A stretch of 64,000 nucleotides of DNA from DAHUYF01 sp035945115 (GCA_035945115.1 DASZAN010000058.1:1-64000); one strand, 5' to 3'. Counted from the stretch's first letter, positions 35,257 through 44,715 are shown. The notes: a model not told the origin generated them from the letters alone. Numbers and translations are program-made.

Positions 35257-36246
35257 CTATCTGAGAATAGGTTCGAGCGCTTGCTCGACCGCGCCCAACA
35301 CAGCCTCAAGCGGGATGGCCGACATAGCCTCGCCGCCGAAGCGCTTCGCCTCCACCACCTTGAGCCGGCGCGCGGCGGGCGCGAATTTGGCGGCGGCGGT
35401 CGGGCCGAACAGCGAAACGAGCGCGCAACCCGAGGCCGCCAGCAAGTGGCCGGCGCCGCTGTCATTGGCGATAGCAACGGCAAGCCGTTGACCGAGGGCG
35501 ATGGTGTAAAGCGGCGAAGCGACCACCGCAGGATCGATGCGCTGATCCTGCAGCGGAAAGCGCGCATGCGGTAGCAGCTCGTGAAGCTCTGCGTGCCAGT
35601 CGCGCTCGTCGGGTCCGAGCAGGATGGCGACCGTGCGACCGGCGCGGATCTGCGCCTCGGCAAGAGCGACGAAGCGCTCGCGCGGCCAGCGCTTATGGGC
35701 ACCGCCGGCGCCGGGCGCGATGCCGACGTAGAGGGAGCCCGGCGGCAACGCCGTCAGCGCCGCCTCGCGCCAGGGCGCGCCGAGCGCGAGATCGAACGAG
35801 GGCGTCACCGCCGCGCCGCCGGCGACGGCGATGAGATCGAGGAGTTGATCGAGCAGCCGCTCGGGGCGCGCATAGCCGCGAGGGGGACGACGGTCGGAGA
35901 GGAGAAAGCGCGCCGTGCCGGAGACGAAGACACGCGAGCGCAAGCGCCGCAAGATGAGCGTGGTGAGCACGCGGCGTTGGGTGTCGATGACGACGTCGAA
36001 GCGGCGATGGGCGAGCGGTCGGTGCAGCAGCTCTGCCGCGCGCGAGCCAATGCCAGCATCCTCGATGATCTCATCGAGCGCATCGGCGACGAGTGGCGCG
36101 AGCTCGTGGGCGTAGACGGTGCGTCCTTTGCCGGCGAGCCAAGTGACGCGCGCGTCGGGCCACGCCTCCTTTAAGGCGCGCACGAAGGGCAGCTTCATGA
36201 CGCCGTCGCCGATGAGCTCGAGGCCGGAATAGACGAGCAGGTCCAT
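35257..36246 (-). CDS. Glycosyltransferase family 9 (ADP-heptose:LPS heptosyltransferase-like)
   Basis: The protein of about 329 residues has GT9 features: MDLLVYSGLELIGDGVMKLP at the N-terminus in place of the usual R.GDV motif, VGIAPGAGGAHKRWPRERFV as the GAGG-KRWP motif, and AIANDSGAGHLLAASGCALV near the sugar-nucleotide site. It probably transfers a sugar, perhaps heptose, onto lipopolysaccharide core or another envelope glycan. The start may also be the in-frame ATG at 36264 or 36279; the one used gives the family-like beginning. Confidence 0.87.
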   Translation of the reverse strand: MDLLVYSGLELIGDGVMKLPFVRALKEAWPDARVTWLAGKGRTVYAHELAPLVADALDEIIEDAGIGSRAAELLHRPLAHRRFDVVIDTQRRVLTTLILRRLRSRVFVSGTARFLLSDRRPPRGYARPERLLDQLLDLIAVAGGAAVTPSFDLALGAPWREAALTALPPGSLYVGIAPGAGGAHKRWPRERFVALAEAQIRAGRTVAILLGPDERDWHAELHELLPHARFPLQDQRIDPAVVASPLYTIALGQRLAVAIANDSGAGHLLAASGCALVSLFGPTAAAKFAPAARRLKVVEAKRFGGEAMSAIPLEAVLGAVEQALEPILR

Positions 36247-36293
36247 GCCGCGCGAAAATCCCATGCGCGGCGGGGCCAATCAATAGCGGAGGC

Positions 36294-36722
36294 TCAGGTC
36301 ACCCAGCGAAAGAGGATGGAGACGGCGAGCACGGCAAGCGAGAGCGCGAGTGCCGTGGTCGCCCAATCCGGCGCCCAGCGCGGCCAGTAGCGCTCGAACC
36401 AACGCGGCTCGGCGCCGCGGCGGCGCCCGTCCATTCCCCATTCGAACATTTCCTGATCGAAGACGCGGCGCCGCGCCCGCTGGTTTTCCTCGTCGAAGGA
36501 AGTGGCGCGGAACACGGTGTATTCCGTGCATTCGGAGCGCGCGGGATCGTACAGCACTTGCACGACGCGCACGGCGGGGGTGCGGCGCGATTCGAGCATG
36601 CGCTCGGCCTCCGAGACGGCGTTCGGCCGGTCATCGAAGACGCCGACCGTTTGCCACATGCGTTCGACTCGCGTTTGCGTCTCGAACGTGATGATCTTTT
36701 GTCGTACCGGCTTCTGTTCCAT
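36294..36722 (-). CDS. Hypothetical protein with C-terminal membrane helix
   Basis: The 142-residue protein has a soluble charged N-terminal part (TVGVFDDRPNAVSEAERMLE, VVQVLYDPARSECTEYTVFR) and ends in one transmembrane helix (ATTALALSLAVLAVSILFRW). The tail-anchor layout suggests a membrane-attached cytoplasmic protein. I do not recognise it. It lies 47 bases upstream of the glycosyltransferase on the same strand and might be co-transcribed. Confidence 0.65.
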   Translation of the reverse strand: MEQKPVRQKIITFETQTRVERMWQTVGVFDDRPNAVSEAERMLESRRTPAVRVVQVLYDPARSECTEYTVFRATSFDEENQRARRRVFDQEMFEWGMDGRRRGAEPRWFERYWPRWAPDWATTALALSLAVLAVSILFRWVT

Positions 36723-37066
36723 TTGCCACAAATTTCACGGGCTTTCGCCGGATCCCGCTGCCGCACGCGACGCCGGAACCGAGCCGCACTCTGGCGCCGA
36801 AGCCGTTATTGAGTGGTAAAGGGATTGGCTCTCACGCTCCCTCATTTGGAGGGCGAGGTGCGTAGGCGCTACTTAATGGTGCTCCCCGTCTTTTTTCTCT
36901 AAACCAAAGAGAACGCGCCGGCTGACGCGCCCTCGCATTATGCTTCATTCCCATCGAAATGATTGAAACGAACCTGATCGGTGGCCGCGGAAGTTTGCCT
37001 CCGCCGGCGCGCCTCTGCGCGTCTCAGGGCAAGCGGCGCCATCAACCAAAAGCCATGGAGGACGTG
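36723..37066. other. Divergent intergenic region before the Asp-box protein
   Basis: The 344-base gap separates divergent genes and must hold both promoters. It contains a TTTTTTCTCT tract near 36890 and no ORF or palindrome I can support. Confidence 0.4.
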
Positions 37067-38707
37067 ATGAGATTTGAGTGTAGATTGAAAAATGGACTGG
37101 CACGTGGCCGGAGCGTCGCTGTTGCTTGTGTGCTCGGCATTGCCGCGAGCGTAGCCTTGCTCGCGCCGGCTGTAGCGCAAACGGTGGGGCCGCTGGTTCA
37201 GATCACCGCCGACGATCCGTTCGCCACTTGCACCGCCGACAATGTGGCGCAGCAGGAAAAATCGATCGGCTCGATCCTTTTTTCCAATACCGCGATCGAG
37301 CCCTGGGTGGCGGTTGACACGAGCACGGATCCGCCGGGCCTCCTTGTCGGCCACCAGCAGGATCGCTGGAACGACGGCGGCTCACGCGGCCTCGTCGGCA
37401 ATCGGTCGACTGACGGCGGCAGCACCTGGAAAGAGACCATTCCGGGCGGCGTTAGCGAATGCACCGGCGGCTCCCTCGTTCGTGCGAGCGACCCATGGGT
37501 GACGTTCTCCCCTAAGGGCCATGCGTTCTTCTCGTCGCTGGTCTCCAATCCGTCACGCACGCCTGCCTTCGGGGTCAGCGGCGGCGGCCAGCTGGTGAGC
37601 CGCTCGACGGATCACGGTGCCACATGGGAGGCGCCGATCACGCTGATCACCGACGGCGCCAATGTGCTCAACGACAAGAACTCGATCACCGCCGATCCGC
37701 TCGATGAGAATTTCGTCTTCACCGTGTGGGATCGTCTTGTCCTTGGCGCGTCCAACGGAGCGGTGGGCAGTGACGGCGTGGCGATTGCACAATCGCGCCT
37801 GCCCGGCACGCCGGCGAACGCCATCGGTCCACATCCCTCGCGCGGTCCGACGCTCCTTTCGCGCACCACCAATGGCGGCGACAGCTGGGAGACGCCGCGT
37901 GTGATCTTCGACCCCGGCGTCGACTCACAGACGATCAACAACCAGACTGTGGTGCTCCCGAACGGCGACGTGCTGGTCTTCTTCAGCGAGCTTCTGTCGA
38001 GCGGCGTCAATAATATCGCCTTCGTGCGCTCGACCGACAAAGGCTTCACCTTCGATGCGACGCCGACGATCGCGACCAATATCGAGGTGGTCCGCACCTT
38101 CACGCCCGACGAACACTCACTGGTCCGCGATGCCTCGCTCTTGTTTAGCGTCAACGTCGATCCCAATGTCAAGCCTGACGGCGCCATCTATCTCGTTTGG
38201 CAGGATTGTCGCTTCGGCACGCATGACTGCGGCAGCGCCACGCCGGTCGACGATGTCGCCTTCATCCAGTCGCTCGACGCCGGCAAGACGTGGTCGGCGC
38301 CGGCGATGATCAACAAGACGCCGCAAGACCTCGGCAATCCGCTGCGGCAGCAAGCCTTCATTCCCGCGATCACCTCGGCCGGCGATGGCACGTTGGCGGT
38401 GACCTATTATGATTTCCGCAACGACGTCAGCACGGCCGGAGAGGAGCTGGTCGATTATTTCGCCGTCTTCTGCACCGCCGCCACGGCGGACTGCACCGAC
38501 GCCCGGAACTGGAAGAACGAGCGGCGGCTCACCACCGGCCCCATCAGCCACTTCAACATACTCGATGCGCCCAATGCGGCCGGGCACTTCCTCGGCGACT
38601 ACATGGGTCTCGTGGCGAGCGGCTCCAACGTGACGCCGGTCTTCGGCGCCGTGACGGGTCACAACCTGACCGCCGACTTCACGCGCATGATCACGCTGCC
38701 GCACTGA
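37067..38707 (+). CDS. Secreted Asp-box (BNR/sialidase-like) beta-propeller protein
   Basis: The 546-residue protein has a Sec signal peptide (VAVACVLGIAASVALLAPAVAQ). Five Asp-box motifs of the form S/T-x-D-x-G-x-T/S-W follow: RSTDGGSTWKE, RSTDHGATWEA, RTTNGGDSWET, RSTDKGFTFDA and QSLDAGKTWSA, the mark of sialidase-fold beta-propellers. No obvious sialidase Arg triad can be identified, so glycosidase activity is not assured. There are several Cys pairs (CRFGTHDC, FCTAATADC). GGAGG lies 5 bases before the chosen ATG; the frame is open to 36959. The gene stands alone and is not obviously part of an operon. Confidence 0.85.
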   Translation: MRFECRLKNGLARGRSVAVACVLGIAASVALLAPAVAQTVGPLVQITADDPFATCTADNVAQQEKSIGSILFSNTAIEPWVAVDTSTDPPGLLVGHQQDRWNDGGSRGLVGNRSTDGGSTWKETIPGGVSECTGGSLVRASDPWVTFSPKGHAFFSSLVSNPSRTPAFGVSGGGQLVSRSTDHGATWEAPITLITDGANVLNDKNSITADPLDENFVFTVWDRLVLGASNGAVGSDGVAIAQSRLPGTPANAIGPHPSRGPTLLSRTTNGGDSWETPRVIFDPGVDSQTINNQTVVLPNGDVLVFFSELLSSGVNNIAFVRSTDKGFTFDATPTIATNIEVVRTFTPDEHSLVRDASLLFSVNVDPNVKPDGAIYLVWQDCRFGTHDCGSATPVDDVAFIQSLDAGKTWSAPAMINKTPQDLGNPLRQQAFIPAITSAGDGTLAVTYYDFRNDVSTAGEELVDYFAVFCTAATADCTDARNWKNERRLTTGPISHFNILDAPNAAGHFLGDYMGLVASGSNVTPVFGAVTGHNLTADFTRMITLPH

Positions 38708-38764
38708 TCGAGGTGGCGTGCGAGAACGGAGATAGCGGACGCAGTGTCCGCTATCTCCGCTCGC

Positions 38765-39622
38765 TCAGGATACGGCGATCCCGCGCGCTGCGGCCCCCAA
38801 TAGCTCGAAGGCGGAGGCGAAGGTGCCGAGGAGCAGGAGGTAGGCGAGCGCGGTCACGGCCACGGCCGGCCAGGACATCGGTGCGATCGGACTGGTCCGG
38901 TTGCGGCGCCAGCCCGACACGAACTCGAGGACCGAGAGCACGAGAATGATGCTGACCACGCCACCCGCGGCGTGCCAGACAAGATAAGCGCCCGCCAGAA
39001 GGCCGAGCGCGAAGACGGCGAGGCCGATCCATCCCGCGATCGAGAAGGCGATCGCCTGCACGATGCGGCCGCCATCGAGGATGCCGATCGGCAACAGGTT
39101 GAAGAGATTGATGAAGGCGGTGAGGCTCGCATAAAGGAGCCATTGCCGATCCCCTGTCATCGCGCCGATCGCCAGGAGCGGCACGAGCGAGAGAAGGCCG
39201 AAGGCGGGTCCGGCGATGGCGATGAACCATTCCTGGCCGCGCGTGCGCGCCGGCTCTTTAGCGACGGCGACCGCGCCCAAGAATGGGAGGAAATACATGC
39301 CGCTGGTGCGCATGCCGCATGCCTTCATCGCCAGCACATGGCCGCTCTCATGGACGAAGATGGCGTAAAGGATGGCGCAGGCGGCGGTGAAGGGACGGTT
39401 GAGGGCGAGCGCGCCGAGGCTCGCGGCAAAGAGCGCAAATTTAATGAACTTCGCGCTTTTTACGAGCTTGACGCCGACCACGGCTGCGGCGGCGAGCCAA
39501 CCGCCGAGACTGCGGGCCGAGGAAGGAAGGGTACTCGCCGAGAGCGGCACGCTTGGCACGGAGGCGCCGCGCCGCGCCGGCGGCCCCTCGCTCGCGATGA
39601 CGTCTCTTGCTGGCTCGCTCAT
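38765..39622 (-). CDS. Site-2 protease family (M50) membrane metalloprotease
   Basis: The protein of about 285 residues has six or so transmembrane helices, the zinc motif HESGH (91-95) in a helix, and the second motif NLLPIGILDGGR (about 175-186) with the Asp ligand. It contains no PDZ domain, unlike RseP. Such proteases cut membrane proteins inside the lipid bilayer. The N-terminal 45 residues are a soluble low-complexity extension. The start was placed at the ATG at 39622 (MSEPARDVIAS); the frame is open to 39652. Confidence 0.9.
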   Translation of the reverse strand: MSEPARDVIASEGPPARRGASVPSVPLSASTLPSSARSLGGWLAAAAVVGVKLVKSAKFIKFALFAASLGALALNRPFTAACAILYAIFVHESGHVLAMKACGMRTSGMYFLPFLGAVAVAKEPARTRGQEWFIAIAGPAFGLLSLVPLLAIGAMTGDRQWLLYASLTAFINLFNLLPIGILDGGRIVQAIAFSIAGWIGLAVFALGLLAGAYLVWHAAGGVVSIILVLSVLEFVSGWRRNRTSPIAPMSWPAVAVTALAYLLLLGTFASAFELLGAAARGIAVS

Positions 39623-39686
39623 GCCGTTCTCTCGGTCCACTCCTGCGCCCATGCTCGGGCGGAGAGATTAAGCATCCCTTGCCGCT

Positions 39687-40592
39687 CTAGGAGCGCCCTC
39701 GTCCGTCGACAGTGACGCCGGCCCATTTCTCAATATGGGTGATGAGGGCGGTGAAGTCCTGATCGGGGCCGCCCTGGGCGAGGCCATAAAGCCAAAGCTG
39801 CTTCACCGCATTGCCGATCCACATCGGCACTTGCAGGGCCTCGGCTTCGGCGATGCAGAGATTGACGTCCTTCGCCATGAGGCCCAGCGCGAAGCCGTAG
39901 TTGAAGGTACGCGGCAGGATCGCGCGCGGAAACTTGTCGGCGCTCGCCGTGGTGCGGCCGCTGCCGGCATTGATGACGTCGATCATGACGCGGGGATCGA
40001 GCCCGGCCTTGACCCCCAGCACCACCGCCTCCGAAGTGGCGGCTGTCGCCGTCGCCGAAAGCAGATTGTTGATGAGCTTCATCATCTGCCCCATGCCGGG
40101 CTTGGCGCCGATGTAGAAGACCTTGCCGATATGCGCGAGGATCGGCGTCAAGCGCTCGGCATGCTCCTGGGGCCCGGACAACATCACGGCGAGCGTGCCA
40201 TTGACCGCGCCGGCAATGCCGCCGCTCACCGGCGCGTCCATCGCAATGATGTCGTGCTTCGCGAGCTCTCCTGCAACCGCCTGCGCCATGCGCGGCCCGG
40301 TGGTGGAGAGATCGACGAAAATCCGGCGCCGCGTTCCGGCGACGATGCCATTGGCGCCAAGCGCCACTTCGCGGATCACCTCAGGCATGGGAAGGCTCGT
40401 CATGACGATCTCGGCGCGCGAGGCCACCTCGGCGGCGGACTTGGCCGTCTCGGCGCCCTTTCCGGCGATGGCGCTCAGTGCCTGACCTTGCATATCATAG
40501 GCGACGAGCTTATGGCCGGCGGCGAGGAGCCGCGCCGCCATGGGTTGGCCCATGCGTCCGACGCCGATAAAGCCGATGGTCTCTCCGCTCAC
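39687..40592 (-). CDS. NAD(P)-dependent beta-hydroxyacid dehydrogenase (3-hydroxyisobutyrate dehydrogenase family)
   Basis: The 301-residue protein has the Rossmann start IGFIGVGRMGQPMAARLL, the substrate motif FVDLSTTGP, DAPVSGGIAGAVNGTLAVM and the catalytic Lys in GMGQMMKLINNLLSATATAA. It oxidises a beta-hydroxyacid such as 3-hydroxyisobutyrate, glycerate or a related acid. The GTG at 40592 follows GGGAGGG and fits the family start; a longer frame to 40712 would run into the divergent MBL gene. Confidence 0.92.
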   Translation of the reverse strand: MSGETIGFIGVGRMGQPMAARLLAAGHKLVAYDMQGQALSAIAGKGAETAKSAAEVASRAEIVMTSLPMPEVIREVALGANGIVAGTRRRIFVDLSTTGPRMAQAVAGELAKHDIIAMDAPVSGGIAGAVNGTLAVMLSGPQEHAERLTPILAHIGKVFYIGAKPGMGQMMKLINNLLSATATAATSEAVVLGVKAGLDPRVMIDVINAGSGRTTASADKFPRAILPRTFNYGFALGLMAKDVNLCIAEAEALQVPMWIGNAVKQLWLYGLAQGGPDQDFTALITHIEKWAGVTVDGRGRS

Positions 40593-40686
40593 TGTTCGCT
40601 CCCTCCCGAGGCTGGATTTGCTTGGCGCATATGAGATGATGCTAGGCGCCGAGCTCGCGACCGACAATCCCGGGAGGGCATGACCA

Positions 40687-41493
40687 GTGAGCGACAAGAT
40701 CGAACCGTTCAATCTCTTCGCCGTCCGCTATGCGCATCATGCCAAGCGCAGCTCGGCGGAGAACTTCATCAATGGCGATCCGCACGAGACCGCCTCGCCG
40801 CTCGACTACTTCGTCTGGGTGGCGCAGCGCTCGGACCGCGTGTTCGTCGTCGACACTGGCTTTGGGGAAGAGCAAGCGCAGCGGCGGCAGCGGCAATTGC
40901 TGCGCGCGCCGGCGGCGGGATTAAAGGCGCTCGGCATCGACGCGGCTGAGGTCGAGGACGTCGTCATCACGCATCTGCATTACGACCACGCCGGCACCCT
41001 CGACGCCTTTCCGCGCGCGCGTTTCCACATTCAGGATCGCGAGATGGCCTTCGCCACCGGGCGCTCGATGTGCCATTCGATGATCCGCCATTCCTTTGCC
41101 GTCGAGGACATCACCCAGATCGTGCACCACCTCTATGCCGGCCGCGTCGCCTTTCACGACGGCGACGAGGAGCTGGCGGCGGGATTCGCCGTGCACCGCA
41201 TCGGCGGTCATACCGCGGGCATTCAGTGCGTGCGCGTCTGGACGCGGCGCGGCTGGGTGGTGCTGGCTTCCGACACCGCGCATCTCTACGCCAACATGGA
41301 GGCCGGCCGGCCTTTCCCCATCGTCTACAACGTCGCCGACATGCTGGACGGCCATCGCCGCCTGCATCAGCTCGCGCCCTCCGCGCAGCACATCGTCCCT
41401 GGTCACGATCCTCTGGTGATGCGGCGCTATCTCGCGCCCGGACGCGAGCTCGACGGCATCGCCGTGCGCCTTGATGCGGAGCCGGTGGGGTAG
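40687..41493 (+). CDS. MBL-fold metallo-hydrolase (lactonase-like)
   Basis: The 268-residue protein carries THLHYDHAGTLDAF as the HxHxDH metal motif, IGGHTAGIQCVRV as the next His, VLASDTAHLYANM as the bridging Asp, and VPGHDP as the last His. It belongs to the same lactonase-like branch as the gene at 21649 but is a distinct subgroup. GTG start with GGGAGGG nine bases upstream. It is divergent from the beta-hydroxyacid dehydrogenase, which may share its pathway. Confidence 0.9.
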   Translation: MSDKIEPFNLFAVRYAHHAKRSSAENFINGDPHETASPLDYFVWVAQRSDRVFVVDTGFGEEQAQRRQRQLLRAPAAGLKALGIDAAEVEDVVITHLHYDHAGTLDAFPRARFHIQDREMAFATGRSMCHSMIRHSFAVEDITQIVHHLYAGRVAFHDGDEELAAGFAVHRIGGHTAGIQCVRVWTRRGWVVLASDTAHLYANMEAGRPFPIVYNVADMLDGHRRLHQLAPSAQHIVPGHDPLVMRRYLAPGRELDGIAVRLDAEPVG

Positions 41494-41541
41494 GGCGCGG
41501 CAGGGTGAGGGGCGAGCGGGCGACCGAACTCGGCGTCGAGC

Positions 41542-41742
41542 TCAGTCGCGCTTGACGTTGACCATCGCCCGCGCCGCAGAGATCGCATCGAGCAGCGCCT
41601 GCTGGTCACCCACTTGGTTGGCGAGCAGCAGGACGAGGCGCAGCAGAAACGCTTCGCTCTCGTCGGCGCTCAGCCCTTCGGCCGCGGCGAGCAAAGCCTC
41701 GTAGAAAGCATCGCCGTCGGAGATGTTAATGCTCGTCTTCAT
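41542..41742 (-). CDS. DUF2783-type small protein
   Basis: The 66-residue protein reads DAFYEALLAAAEGLSADESE followed by FLLRLVLLLANQVGDQQALLDAI, the pattern of the DUF2783 family. Its genes are found next to FAD-dependent monooxygenases of the PheA/MhpA type. Here its ATG overlaps the end of such a monooxygenase by four bases, so the two are coupled. A small accessory or stability role is inferred only from this repeated neighbourhood. Confidence 0.75.
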   Translation of the reverse strand: MKTSINISDGDAFYEALLAAAEGLSADESEAFLLRLVLLLANQVGDQQALLDAISAARAMVNVKRD

Positions 41743-43361
41743 CGCCGTGCCTTTCCGCCGCACGCGCGATCGATCGCGGCCAAGACGGCCGTCGCATCAG
41801 GCCGAACCAGGCGCGCCGCCAGATGCTGATCGGGACGGATCACCATCACTTCGCCCTCTCTGCCCAGCGCGGCCAAGCCCGTGCTGCGAATGACGGGCAG
41901 CGAGCCGATGGCTGCATTGCAGGCAAAGGCGCGGACGCTCGTCGCCGGCAAGTCCAGCGCGGCTGTACTGGGAAAGCACAGCACGAGAAACCGCGCACCC
42001 GGTCCGCGCAGGAGATCGCTGAGGGCGCCCGGCGTGCCATCGGGGTGCGTGATAGCGAGATTGGGAAAGGCCGTGCCGCCATTGGTGGTGAGGGCTGACG
42101 TGCCGTAATCGTAGGCAACCGAGAGCCGGCCGGTATCGACGAGCGCGCGGGCGAAATCGTAGCGGCGCGCGAGATCTAGCACGGCATCGCGGAGGCGATG
42201 CTCGAAGGGCGAGCGTGGCGCAAGGAAGCGGATGGTGCGGCCCGTCACCTTGATGTTGTGCTCAGCGGCGGCGCGGCGCTCCTCGTTATATGTCTCGAGC
42301 AACCTCTCATCGGCGGCGCCGCTTAGCACCGCGGCGAGCTTCCAGGCGATGTTTTCCGCGTCCTGTACGCCGCTGTTGCCGCCGCGGGCGCCGAAGGGGT
42401 TCATCACATGGGCGGCATCGCCGATGAAGAAGACGCGGCCCTGGCGGAAACTTTCCATGAGCTGCGTGCGATAGCCGTAGGGACCGACCCAGACAATTTC
42501 CACCTCGGTCTCACCGAGATGCCGGCGCAAGCGGTCTTTTACGATCTCCGGGCTGGCAATCTGCTGCGGATCGGCGTTAGCGCCCATCTGGTAGTCGAGC
42601 CGCCAGACGCCATCGGCCATCGGATGTTGCCACACGGCGCGGCCATCGTTGAAGTGCGCCTTGGCCCAGGTCCAGCGCTCGGCCGGCAGCGTCCTCTGGA
42701 AGCGGACGTCGGAGATGCACCAGCGATCTTCGCCGAGCGCCGCCGCCATCGGTGCGCCCAGCTGTTGGCGAATGGTGCTGGCAATCCCCGAAGCATCGAT
42801 CACCCACTCGGCTTCAAGCGCGTAGGTGCCGTCGGGCGTCTCGACCGTGAGGGTCGCATGATCCTTGGCCAGCGCGATGGCGGAGACACGGTTCTTCCAG
42901 CGCAACTCCGCCTTGGGGAGCTCGTTCAATCGATCGACCAAAAACCACTCGATATAGAATTGCTGGAGATTGATGAAGGGCGGCTGCTTCGAGAGCGAGC
43001 CTCTTGCCGTATCGAAGGCGTAGAGCACGTCGTCATCGGCAAGCACGCGACCCACTGACCAGGTGACGCCCTTTTCAGCGATGCGCTCATAGATGCCGAG
43101 GCGATCGAAGATCTCAAGCGTCTTTTGCGCATAAACGATGCCGCGGCTGGAGGCGCCGCGCACGCCCACCGTGTCGTCTTCATCGAGCAGCACCACGGGG
43201 ATGTCTCGGCTCGCGAGATCGCACGCCGCCGTCAATCCGGAAAGCCCGCCGCCGACGATGGCGACGGGATGACGACGCTTTTCGCCGCGGACCTCCGCCG
43301 GACGGTGATAGGGAAAGACGGGAAGGGAATAGCCGCCGCCCGTCGCCAGCGCCGGCATCAT
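41739..43361 (-). CDS. FAD-dependent aromatic monooxygenase (MhpA/PheA class)
   Basis: The 540-residue flavoprotein has an FAD-binding Rossmann start (HPVAIVGGGLSGLTAACDLA), the middle DG-like motif (AEWVIDASGIASTIRQQLG) and FFIGDAAHVMNPFGARGGNS as the second FAD motif. This is the layout of group A single-component hydroxylases acting on phenols or hydroxyphenyl acids. The N-terminal 32 residues before the GxGxxG are a short extension. GGAGG lies 6 bases before the start. A DUF2783 protein is encoded by the overlapping downstream gene. The substrate is not deducible. Confidence 0.9.
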   Translation of the reverse strand: MMPALATGGGYSLPVFPYHRPAEVRGEKRRHPVAIVGGGLSGLTAACDLASRDIPVVLLDEDDTVGVRGASSRGIVYAQKTLEIFDRLGIYERIAEKGVTWSVGRVLADDDVLYAFDTARGSLSKQPPFINLQQFYIEWFLVDRLNELPKAELRWKNRVSAIALAKDHATLTVETPDGTYALEAEWVIDASGIASTIRQQLGAPMAAALGEDRWCISDVRFQRTLPAERWTWAKAHFNDGRAVWQHPMADGVWRLDYQMGANADPQQIASPEIVKDRLRRHLGETEVEIVWVGPYGYRTQLMESFRQGRVFFIGDAAHVMNPFGARGGNSGVQDAENIAWKLAAVLSGAADERLLETYNEERRAAAEHNIKVTGRTIRFLAPRSPFEHRLRDAVLDLARRYDFARALVDTGRLSVAYDYGTSALTTNGGTAFPNLAITHPDGTPGALSDLLRGPGARFLVLCFPSTAALDLPATSVRAFACNAAIGSLPVIRSTGLAALGREGEVMVIRPDQHLAARLVRPDATAVLAAIDRACGGKARR

Positions 43362-43496
43362 CGCTCGCCTCCATGAACCGCGTTGACGCTATCGTGAGGG
43401 GGGCGTCACACCGGTTCAAGGGGAGGGGTCAGGACGTTGCGAAACCACTGCGGCGTCCTTCGACAGGCCGATGAGGGGCGAGCTTTTCATGATGGT

Positions 43497-44564
43497 TCAC
43501 GCTGTTGCGGGTCGTGCGGTCGGGCCACGCAGCATGGTGATGAAGACGCCGGCGAGAACGAGTGCCGCCACGAAAATGCCGCCGGGGATCGCCCAGTTCC
43601 AGAAGGAGCCGCGGTCGATCATGGCGTTGCCGTGCGGTGCGTCGGCGAGATAGAGGACGGTGACCTTGTCGCCCGAGCGGTAGCTCGGCGGATTGCTGCC
43701 GATGCTGTCCCTGAACTCGATCGTCTCGTTCTCAGCCGTGCGAAAGCGCACGATCGGATAATAGGTGTAATGGCCGCCTCCGCTCGAGCCGGACCGCCAC
43801 TCTTCATGGAGGCGCACGACCTGTCCCGGCGCGCGAACGCCGGTGGATTCGAGATGGGCGAGGTGCATGCTCTGCCAGACGGCGAGCGCGGCGAGGATGA
43901 TTGCGAAAACACCGAGGACTGGCGCCCATTTCCGTGCTTTCTGTGCGCGAGCCTGCGCGTTTTGTTGCACGGTGGCCGCCGGAACCAGATCCTCGATGCG
44001 CTTCACCTCCGTGGGATCGATCATCGCGCTGGTTCCGTGCTGCGCCTTCCATTCTGCAAGTGACGGTCGTTCGCCCTTCGGAATCAACGTGCGATGGCCG
44101 CGCTCGAGGAGATAAAGAGTCATCAAAGCGCCCATGATCCAGGTCATCGGCGTCACCGGATAGGCGGTGAGAGCGACATATCCCAGCACTAGCCCCGGCA
44201 ACGCGAGCACGAGGCCGATGATTTCCAGCGAATAGCTGTCCGCGGCGCGTGCCGAGCTCGGATTGTGCGCCGCGATCATCAGCGGCACGACACGGCCCGT
44301 TTGCTTTCCGCTGGTGCCGCTCGAGCTCACATCCGCGCGCGCCTCATGCGTCTCACCCTCGGGCGTGATGTAGCGGTAAACCGGCGCATAGGTTGTGCCG
44401 CTCGCGATGACGCCGATGATCGTGCCGCTGGCGCGATGCGCGTGAAGGCGCCAATAGAACGCGTTGCCGAGCAGGAGCCCGCCGAGGCCGAGGCAGAAGA
44501 ACGCGCCCAAGAAGAGGCCAACCTGGTTGTAGGCGCTGATGCTGCTGATGAGGAGGTCGAACAT
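43497..44564 (-). CDS. DUF3592-family membrane protein with two DUF3592 repeats
   Basis: The 355-residue protein contains two related extracytoplasmic modules. The first is at residues about 40-105 (HRASGTIIGVIASGTTYAPVY, RYITPEGETHEARADVSSSG). The second is at about 250-330 (GQVVRLHEEWRSG, YYPIVRFRTAENETIEFRDS, GDKVTVLYLADAPHGNAMID), ending in transmembrane helices. The second module closely resembles the single-module protein at 44716-45126. Helices also frame the first module. Function of the family is unknown. The ATG at 44564 was chosen because the membrane helix begins there. Confidence 0.83.
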   Translation of the reverse strand: MFDLLISSISAYNQVGLFLGAFFCLGLGGLLLGNAFYWRLHAHRASGTIIGVIASGTTYAPVYRYITPEGETHEARADVSSSGTSGKQTGRVVPLMIAAHNPSSARAADSYSLEIIGLVLALPGLVLGYVALTAYPVTPMTWIMGALMTLYLLERGHRTLIPKGERPSLAEWKAQHGTSAMIDPTEVKRIEDLVPAATVQQNAQARAQKARKWAPVLGVFAIILAALAVWQSMHLAHLESTGVRAPGQVVRLHEEWRSGSSGGGHYTYYPIVRFRTAENETIEFRDSIGSNPPSYRSGDKVTVLYLADAPHGNAMIDRGSFWNWAIPGGIFVAALVLAGVFITMLRGPTARPATA

Positions 44565-44675
44565 CGCTGCCCCATTCTTGCGGCGTGAGAATGGGGTCGG
44601 AAGGGTTAGGACGGTGTAAAGGTGCAAGTACTGCGATACGGTTCAGATTTTTGCGAAATTGCGTCTTTCCCCGCT

Positions 44676-44703
44676 GCGCAGGCGAAAGCGTTGGATTTTA
44701 CCG
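44676..44703 (-). repeat. 28-bp echo of the CoA ligase 3' region
   Basis: These 28 bases are identical to 45208-45235, near the 3' end of the CoA ligase gene, except for one base. On the minus strand they read GKIQRFRLR in frame, as in the ligase C-terminus, then continue to a stop. The two copies are direct repeats on either side of the DUF3592 gene at 44716-45126; the echo begins 13 bases past that gene's stop codon. Confidence 0.75.
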
Positions 44704-44715
44704 AGCAGGTGACTG

